From assembly GCA_036873755.1 (NCBI GenBank), contig JAVTVY010017459.1, positions 1 through 64,000 of the forward strand: a stretch of 64,000 nucleotides of DNA, in the 5' to 3' direction. The stretch is from Hanleya hanleyi (taxonomy: Eukaryota > Mollusca > Polyplacophora > Lepidopleurida > Hanleyidae). Positions 56,630 to 64,000 of this stretch are shown here, in pieces; positions within the stretch are counted from its first letter, which is position 1, and each line of letters begins with the position of its first letter. The position numbers and the translations under genes were made by a program. The notes below the pieces were generated by a model. It saw only the letters and a program-made list of their open reading frames with translations. It was not told the DNA's origin and searched no databases.

Positions 56630-57618
56630 GTTAATCCTTTTTCTTCACCCCTGTTTTTTAACATTTTATTTCAAATGAGTGTGCGATATTATTTTATATT
56701 TTTTATCTTATGTTTTATTTCATTTTATGGTTCCTGGTTCCACTGTAAAAAAGTTATGTACAACTGGTTGTGGATTCCGATAAAATTCAGTTCAATACAT
56801 GATAACATATACCGTCCGTATTACTGAATCACATTCTAAAATATATCTCTTCCTCTCAATGAACATTGTATTGGTCTTATAACAAGGAGAGAAAAAGCCA
56901 ATAGTTCGGTAAAATAAATACTCCGTAATATCTTCACAGAATATACGTTCATAGTACATAGATGTATTCAGACATGTCACCAGGCATGACTTCACCCCTG
57001 TGGCTTTTAAAACTCATATTTTCATTCACCAGTTTTGTGAAATTAATTTTCTCCCAAGAAACATTAAATAACCCGAATTTGACACCTTCCCGAACTTTAA
57101 TATTCCAAATATATAAGTATTTGTCCCAAAACTGTCCTGGTGCTGCCCCGACACTGGAGCAACACTGTCCTGGCGCTGTCTTGACATTGTCTCGGCCCGG
57201 CCTGACGCTATAATATATCTAAAAACATATATCCAACTGTACTAAATTGACAGGAACACGACATGATATTTGCTCTCCGCTCTTCTGAGCTGGAGGTGAA
57301 AATTGGCTCCGTTCGCCCGGATGAAAACACGTTTCAAGTCGCAGCGCCATCTATTCACGTGTAGAGATAGCACCGTTTTCTGGACTGGATATAGGAAATA
57401 TTACCACAGTACCACGAAACTCTCGATCCTAAGGGGTTTTTTCTGTGTACAGACTTTGCAAGACTCACTCGATCAGTCTAACTGGACTTCCCCTGAAAAA
57501 TATGGCTACGAAGGCTTGAACCATAACTCGAAACAGACAATCTGTAAACTTTAGCCGTCAACTCTCTGTGGTTAATTTACTGGACGACAACGAAGATTCA
57601 CTGCTCACTTCCTGGCAT
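56630..57618. other. intergenic, no gene recognised
   Basis: 57295-57350 ('cgcccggatgaaaacac', 'cagcgccatctattc') shares phrases with 63335-63375, another short dispersed repeat. Confidence 0.4.
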
Positions 57619-58048
57619 ATGCGTACACTTCGCCATCCATAAGATGGCTTGCGAATCGTGTGTCTCCATTATCGCGGAGCGATATCCGGTATTTTACCGG
57701 ATTCTGTTCGACCTTCATCCGGCGGAGAACAGACTGGAGAAATCTGATAAATTACAGGTTTTCATATCACTTCAGAAACATATATTGCCTGGGCTTACAA
57801 AAGATATAACCCAAGAGGCGTTGTAGATCTGTAATTTTGAACAAGTAGTGCAGCACATGACTCGAAAATGGCGGGTTACGTTGGGGTTACGTCGGTAGAC
57901 TTTAGCTGATTGGATGACGAAGTCACGTGGTATTGATTTCGGAAAATTCCCTCTCGAAATTGCCGAAAGTAGGCTGAGAATGGATACACATGACCCCAGG
58001 GTCAATCTTACCGCGTATAGATGACCCAGATGGTTACAGGTTGCACTT
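57619..58048 (-). repeat. dispersed ~440-bp repeat (inverted copy of 39050)
   Basis: 'gcgtacacttcgccatccat' to 'ggtcatctatacgcggtaag' (other strand). Open frames on both strands mirror those at 39081-39520. Confidence 0.8.
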
Positions 58049-58734
58049 CCTGGTTCATCGCACGCTGGCGGAGTTCCCTGTAGAATTCTATCCCGTGTGT
58101 TCTGCCGTGGTTTAACGAATGGGGCACTCTTCAATCGTTACATACCATTAACTCTACCTGTATAATGCGACAATGCTTGATAATGCGGATAGAACTTCAG
58201 GCGAAGCGTCTCTCAATTTTGAATAGAAAAAATGTTATTCATAGATTATTACAGAATATTATTTATCTATAAATACATAGCTTGCCAATGTTTACAATCG
58301 GGCCCAACTTCCGGAGTTGCGCGCACAGAATATGTGGCAGAAAACTCTTCGAATAAAGGGAGACAACTCGATTAACCTGCAAATTAACAGGCAATGGCCT
58401 AAGACGGCTCACATTTATAGTCGTGATTTAGCGTCATCTATCGTAGGAAATTTATTTCCGCGATACATTGGTCAAAAAACGTATATCATGCATTGTTTAT
58501 AAAAAATATTTTTATGACAAATTCTCGGTAAATTGACATTATAGCAATCTTCAAACCTGGACAAACAGGGCAGTGGGCACGGCCTACATTCTGCGAAAAT
58601 ATGACGGGGGATACGCCGGAGATGGTAACCAACACTTGATAACTCTGCCTGTATCTCTTCGATATTTTATTCTGTTTAGTTATTTTTAAACCTGTACAGA
58701 TACCCGTTTCAAAAATATATCTTTTGCTACACAT
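58049..58734. other. intergenic, no gene recognised
   Basis: Contains 'aagggagacaactcg' (58357), also seen at 63391. Nothing else. Confidence 0.4.
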
Positions 58735-59480
58735 TTCTTTCACCTCACGACGAGAAGTTTGCCGTAAAAGATGCATGGTGTCGATTCGACGGGGATTTAT
58801 TTTGCGATACACCGACACAAAACGTTTTAATAACTTTCATTGAAAATGCATCCAAAAAATACAAATCTAAATAAATAGTTTTCATTTCGAGTATTATAGG
58901 ATCATGAAAATATAAACGTTTATGTATATTCTTCGTTCTTCTTGTAACGTATGCAAGAAAAGTTAGCTTGTATTCGTCGCGAATTTTCCGCGATATACCG
59001 ACACCAGGTTTCAATACCGTTAACTTACTATGAAAACGCATCCATGAAATAAAAATCTAACTGCCTATTTTTCATCTCGAGTATTATAGGATCATGAAAA
59101 TATAAATATTTTTGCTGTATCTATAGCTGTTTTCTTGTAATAATTATCGAAAAAGATGGTGTCAATTCGCCAAGAATTTTCCGCGATACCGACACTTGGT
59201 ATTGATAACTTTACTTGAAAAGGCTTCCGTAAAATAAAAATCTAAATGCATAAATTTCTTGTCTAGTATTATAGGATCATGAAATAAAATATCATTTCTG
59301 TTTCTTTAGCAGCTTCCTTGTAATATTAATGGGAAAAGATGGTGCCGATTTGACACGAATTTTTCGCGATATTCCCGACAGTATAGGTTTTGATAACTTT
59401 CCTTTGCAAACGCATCCATAGAAAGAAAACCTAAATACATATTTTCATCTCAGTATTATAGGATCATGAAAATATGAATG
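58735..59480. repeat. ~187-bp tandem repeat, 4 units
   Basis: 'gtattataggatcatgaaa' recurs at 58891, 59081, 59266 and 59453. Other shared blocks are 'ttttccgcgatat.ccgaca', 'gataactttc.ttgaaaa.g' and 'catcca..aaataaaaatct'. Units are diverged. Confidence 0.85.
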
Positions 59481-60240
59481 CCATGAATTATTTTCATAAA
59501 TATCATTATTTTCAGCTATTTCTTGCGATGTTTACTTGTACACGCGTAACACGATTTGTCGAGATTTTTAACGAAATTCGCCAGGACAGGCTTCCATATA
59601 AAAAGCTTAGGTTGGGACCATATATATATCCGGAGGCTAAAATGACACCTAAGACCTTGATTCAAAACGATATTTAATGTATGTCACAGCTTATAAAAAG
59701 TGGCATTGCAACACTAGATTGCTTTTGATCAAAGTGGCAAATGAACAGAAAATGACAATTTGGTCAGAACGGATACGAACGTATTGTTTTGTAAAAACAA
59801 TGGTACCTTACCATTAGTACAAATTTTATTTCTAAATATATAGTTGCATTACCTTAGCCCCATAAAGAAGATAAGGTATCTTGTAATAATGAAGTTCAAA
59901 TTCAAACTTAGTTCCGTAGGACATGAAATATGAAAATTAAAATACCCGCTAGCTTAAAACGTATCGGTATATTCCGTACAGAAAGCCTCAGTTTATTCAC
60001 TGCTAAAATGTTCATTTGCTTATTATTTGTCATGAAAATATTATTATATACAAACACGAATTTAAGCTTTGTGACAAATGAATCGTATCCATAAATTTCG
60101 TTTCAATATATGGCGCTAAACCACGACTATAAATGATAACGGTAGTAGTAGGTAGCAAGCAAGTAGATAGGATAGCGCCTCACTGCGCATGCGCAGAAAA
60201 AAATTGGGGCGGTATTGGGGCGGTGTGCGCATGCGTGTGT
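59481..60240. other. flank of the YY1-motif array
   Basis: No gene. The last 60 bases carry NRF1-like palindromes 'tgcgcatgcgcag' (60184) and 'tgcgcatgcg' (60226) just before the minisatellite. Confidence 0.5.
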
Positions 60241-60244
60241 GTGT

Positions 60245-60960
60245 GGGTGGGTGGTGGGACAAGATGGCGGCTGTGGGTGGTGGGACAAGATGGCGGCGTG
60301 TGGGTGGTGGGACAAGATGGCGGCTGTGGGTGGTGGGACAAGATGGCGGCTGTGGGTGGTGGGACAAGATGGCGGCTGTGGGTGGTGGGACAAGATGGCG
60401 GGTGTGGGTGGTGGGACAAGATGGCGGCTGTGGGTGGTGGGACAAGATGGCGGCTGTGATGGCGGCTGTGGGTGGTGGGACAAGATGGCGGCTGTGGGTG
60501 GTGGGACAAGATGGCGGGTGTGGGTGGTGGGACAAGATGGCGGCTGTGGGTGGTGGGACAAGATGGCGGCTGTGGGTGGTGGGACAAGATGGCGGGTGTG
60601 GGTGGTGGGACAAGATGGCGGGTGTGGGTGGTGGGACAAGATGGCGGCTGTGGGTGGTGGGACAAGATGGCGGCTGTGGGTGGTGGGACAAGATGGCGGG
60701 TGTGGGTGGTGGGACAAGATGGCGGGTGTGGGTGGTGGGACAAGATGGCGGCTGTGGGTGGTGGGACAAGATGGCGGCTGTGGATGGCGGCTGTGGGTGG
60801 TGGGACAAGATGGCGGCTGTGGATGGCGGCTGTGGGTGGTGGGACAAGATGGCGGCTGTGGGTGGTGGGACAAGATGGCGGCTGTGGGTGGTGGGACAAG
60901 ATGGCGGCTGTGGGTGGTGGGACAAGATGGCGGCTGTGGGTGGTGGGACAAGATGGCGGA
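60245..60960. repeat. 26-bp minisatellite with AAGATGGCGG x26
   Basis: Unit 'tgtgggtggtgggacaagat' + 'ggcggc' (26 bases), near-perfect, with AAGATGGCGG occurring 26 times. The last base of each unit is either C ('gcggct') or G ('gcgggt'), and extra 'gatggcggctgtg' partial units occur near 60459, 60783 and 60821. AAGATGGCGGC is the known vertebrate YY1 consensus. G-tracts (GGG, GG, GGG) give G-quadruplex potential. With no stop codon in the unit, several overlapping frames appear on both strands; they are not genes. Confidence 0.95.
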
Positions 60961-61084
60961 TTATAGAAAAACGTATAAAAGGAGTCGATTTTTTAGGGTA
61001 GGGGTGTATTCATTGCACTACTTTTGCGGAGCACTGTGACTTACCTGACCTTTGACAGCCAATCAGAAGCGAGTATTTTGACCT

Positions 61085-61250
61085 CGTCTGCCTGTATGGA
61101 ATGCATGTACTGACTTGGTTCTGGGTTTTTCCATCACGGTTGTGCGCAGGTGTATGACGTCACTTCCGGTCTGCGTGAATCGGCGTGACCTGGGACTATG
61201 GGATGCATGTACTCACTTGGTTCTGGGTATTTGTCATCACGGGGAGGTCA
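61085..61250 (+). promoter_or_regulatory. duplicated segment with CRE-ETS composite
   Basis: 'tggaatgcatgtactgactt' and 'gggatgcatgtactcactt' begin two ~115-bp copies ('ggttctggg', 'ccatcacgg'). Between them at 61155-61169 is TGACGTCACTTCCGG, a CRE joined to an ETS site. The same 15-mer occurs at 63963-63977. Regulatory function is inferred from motifs only. Confidence 0.45.
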
Positions 61251-61289
61251 CGTGATCAGTTCAAGGTCATATCCATTTTTTATCGATAT

Positions 61290-61740
61290 GTCAACCCCAC
61301 ACCCAGTCCATTAGATGCCCCTTCACCTAAGCTTCAATTTGATACCTCACTCGACCCCATTGGACCATTAGGGGCTCTCCTAGCTCCAAAAAGGCTATTT
61401 TCACACCCTTCGGCCGCCGCGCATGCGCAGAAGGCCGATAGTTCAACCCCACACCCAGCCCATTAGATGCTCCTTCACCTAACCTTCAATTTGATACCTC
61501 ACTCGACCCCATTGGTCCATTTTAAAAAAAAAAAATTTGGCTATCCCCTAGCTCCAAAACGTCTATTTCCATACCTTTCGGCCACCGCGCATGCGCACAA
61601 TGCCGATAGTTCAATCCCACACCCAGCCCATTACATGCCCCTTCACCTAACCTTCAATTTGATACCTCACTCGACCCCATGGGTCCATTTTTAAAGAAAA
61701 AAATGGGGCTATTCCATCAACCTTGCTTTACCCCTTGTCC
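61290..61740. repeat. tandem repeat, 3 units of ~153-171 bp, with NRF1-like sites
   Basis: 'caaccccacacccagcccat' followed by 'ccttcaatttgatacctcac' starts units near 61291, 61444 and 61615. Between units is 'ttcggccgccgcgcatgcgc' or a variant, holding GCGCATGCGC at 61419-61428 and 61587-61596. Confidence 0.85.
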
Positions 61741-62130
61741 CCCCCTCCAATTTCCCCTTTTCACCCCTTTTTTCACTAATTTCAATTTTTAATTGTTAAA
61801 AAAACATAGAAAATGAAAAAGATTTTTTTTGGCTCCATGAATCTTGTTTTCCTTTTGTATTCAATTATAAAAATTTTTTTTTTTGGCTATTCCATTTCCC
61901 TCCCCCCCTCCCCTTGTCCCGTTCTTCTGTACTGCGTATTAACGTGGTTTCGTCTTCAAGAACCCTCTGAAAACTTGTGGTTATCGTTATTCCTCCAACC
62001 TCTTCACTGCTAACCATCTCTCTGTGTTCTGTATGGTGGGATGGTGGGTAAACAAGGGTCGTCTTCTTGAACTCATAATTGTATTTTGTGAATAAATGTC
62101 AATAGACCACACGTTATTTATAGTCTACAC
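61741..62130. other. pyrimidine-rich stretch, no gene
   Basis: Poly-C/T-rich runs ('ccttgtccccccctcc') and T runs; nothing coding recognised. Confidence 0.45.
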
Positions 62131-62133
62131 GGC

Positions 62134-62275
62134 TTGTGGGTGGTGGGACAAGATGGCGGCCTGTGGGTGGTGGGACAAGATGGCGGCGTGTGTGGGTGGT
62201 GGGACAAGATGGCGGCCTGTGGGTGGTGGGACAAGATGGCGGCGTGTGTGGGTGGTGGGACAAGATGGCGGCCGG
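62134..62275. repeat. second AAGATGGCGGC array (5 units, 27-29 bp)
   Basis: Same unit as at 60245 with one to three extra bases ('ggcggcctgtggg', 'ggcggcgtgtgtggg'), five copies. About 1.2 kb downstream of the main array. Confidence 0.93.
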
Positions 62276-63709
62276 TGTCAGTCAGTGCAATATGGTGGTA
62301 TCTGCTAAAAAAAATTTTTCCATGCACACTGTATAGCGTTGTGTTACCATTGCCCAAAGATAAAAAATTTCCTAGTTTTATTTCGAATCATCAGATTTTA
62401 GTGCATAATATTGCTGAAATAATGCCAACAGAAAACTCAGAGTCAATTTAAATATTTATTTGTATTGAGAAAATTATAAGAATTTCGAAGAGAAAAGAGC
62501 CGAGATAATGTCTGTCTGTCCTGGAAATCAGCTGATCAGCAATAAATCGACATCTCCGTGACCTTCAACGAGATTTTGACATTAGGTTTTACCCGCTTTT
62601 ATCACAAATCATTATAAAGAAATTGTCACACCCGGTGAACTCCTGAAACCCACATCCTACCTGAGAGTTTGGTAAGATATTCCATTCATTCGTTACCGTT
62701 CCCGTGGAGTAGAATTTCATCCACCAGCTTTCACTGTTGTGGTGCGGGTCGGGGAGCGGGAGTTTTGCACTGATGAAAACCAATGTCGTCCTCTCTCACG
62801 AAACCAAACACAAAAATTGACAAATTATACGGACTGCCACGATAAGCGAATGTATGCAACAAATAGCGTTCCGTACTGCAGATGTCCGATAAAATCCCTC
62901 CAGTCAAGGGGGAGGGGGGAGTGTTACAGAATGTTGATTCCACAAAACCTGTTCGGTGGCCTACATCATCGTTCAATCGCTGCTCATAAAGGCTGCGTTC
63001 AGCTCACCAGAACTGTATACACTTCGAAATCTGTGAAAGAATATCAATTTTCACGTTTCCTGTCTGATATCACACAAATTTATGCGTCCGCTCGAACACA
63101 ACACAGCACACTCCCTCGATTACAGTCCACGTGTGACAGGTATACATGCAGGCGATGAATCATGCAGAGTTTCGTCACATTATTCATCTCAGCGGACACC
63201 GAAAGGAAGAAAGTTCCGTTATAAACTGCGACAGAGAATGTTCCCCAGCTCAGAAAACAACACAATGATCAGTGAAATCGTCCTCCGTATGCAGGACGCT
63301 AACAAAACGCTAACAAAATGGCTGCTCAAGGTCAATTTGCCCGGATAATAACGTCGTTCAAACCACAGCGCCATCTATACGCTTTGGTGCAAGGGAGACA
63401 ACTCGGACTAGACCAATTCCCAGGCGAAGATGGTGTCCGCTATATTTGGCCTGTATGGGTATAGGGGTGGTCGGGTTTTTTTTATGGCTTTTACTATGAG
63501 CTATGAGGTTGATCATGTAGAATACGATGGAAAAAAACTATCAAAGTACCGGGTAGGCTTGTATATAGATCCATATAGACCCATATACACTCATATACTG
63601 GGATATTAGTATGTATAAATCCATACGGGTTGGACATGTTGGAGTCTAGGTGGAGCACTAGTGGCCCGATGGGGTAGAGTGAGGTCTTATTTTAAAGCTC
63701 TCGAGGAAA

Positions 63710-63741
<32 letters not shown>

Positions 63742-64000
63742 AAAAAAAATAAAAAAATCGGCGAGTAGTAGACGAAGGGAAAATTTAAAAGTACTGACCA
63801 TGCCCCAGAATACTTCATATGCATATCACGGCCTTAAGGCCTATGTAAGATGTAATCTACTTCACAGTTTAGTAGTATAAAAAGCCCTATTGACCTTGCC
63901 CCTTCCAAAGAAATAAAATCGGCTCTATTTTACAGGAGTATATACGTAGGTGACGTGGGTTGTGACGTCACTTCCGGGTTTTCACTAAACACTACCTCAA
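62276..64000. other. terminal region, no gene identified; motif-rich end
   Basis: (AAAT)n microsatellite at about 63708-63740. TGACGTCACTTCCGG at 63963-63977. Minus-strand frames at 62589-62783 ('SWWMKFYSTGTVTN', 'GCGFQEFTGCDNFF') and 62731-62976 look slightly protein-like but I cannot name a family or place splice sites. Confidence 0.4.

Noticed and set aside
60116..61039. Six long overlapping frames (up to 274 aa) rich in SHHPQPPSCPTT or GGCGWWDKMAA
   Set aside because: They are translations of a 26-bp minisatellite with no stop codon in any frame; no start context, splice sites or non-repeat sequence supports a protein.
63708..63760. Poly-A tail of a retrogene
   Set aside because: It is a simple (AAAT)n repeat; no coding sequence upstream.
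1..64000. CRISPR array or bacterial operon
   Set aside because: No repeat-spacer structure, no dense coding, and clear GT-AG introns; the window is eukaryotic.

Overview
This is a eukaryotic nuclear window, AT-rich, with spliced genes, GT-AG introns and many interspersed repeats. It fits a marine mollusc or another lophotrochozoan. The evidence is short SINE tails of the form 'acgttaaacccta..tcactcactcac' (about 28655, 44845, 50375, 56288), 'aagggagacaactcg' motifs (58357, 63391), a tRNA-derived SINE with a 'ctccgggtactccggctt' body, and a clan-4 cytochrome P450. The species cannot be fixed from the sequence alone.

Two protein-coding genes are well supported, both on the + strand. The first is an intronless rhodopsin-like (family A) GPCR of 352 residues at 17957-19015. 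The second is a complete CYP4-family P450 with 12 coding exons across 30848-51441. I assembled it exon by exon: every junction is GT-AG, every phase fits, and the product is 507 residues with the I-helix, ExxR, PERF and haem-cysteine motifs all present. I found no other complete gene.

Layout: 1-816, no gene recognised. 817-5272 and 5273-9728, a near-perfect 4456-bp head-to-tail duplication. 10205-10660, a 21-bp minisatellite. 12190-12715, a tRNA-type SINE plus another repeat. 14720-15460, a degenerate tandem repeat interrupted by a foldback element. 15660-15870, a 5S-rRNA-derived SINE. 17957-19015, the GPCR. 20055-24210, dispersed repeats including a piggyBac-type MITE and AGGTCA-rich repeats. 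24217-26953, a large foldback element whose 0.8-kb arms enclose two oppositely oriented pieces of one broken gene. 26957-28136, a 350-bp direct repeat pair. 28650-29930, 5S-SINE and MITE pieces duplicated in tandem. 30848-51441, CYP4, whose introns hold an 88-bp satellite with 441-bp higher-order repeats (intron 2) and at least seven hairpin-type MITEs (introns 6, 8, 9, 10, 11). 52010-58050, repeat family D copies, MITEs and a reverse-transcriptase fragment. 58735-59480, a 187-bp tandem repeat. 60180-64000, a block rich in motifs resembling YY1, NRF1, CRE and ETS sites, including a 26-bp minisatellite with AAGATGGCGG repeated 26 times.

The GPCR (signalling) and the P450 (lipid or xenobiotic oxidation in the ER membrane) share orientation only; nothing suggests they work together. 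Most of the window is mobile or tandemly repeated DNA. The long open frames over the two minisatellites are artefacts of repeat units that lack stop codons.
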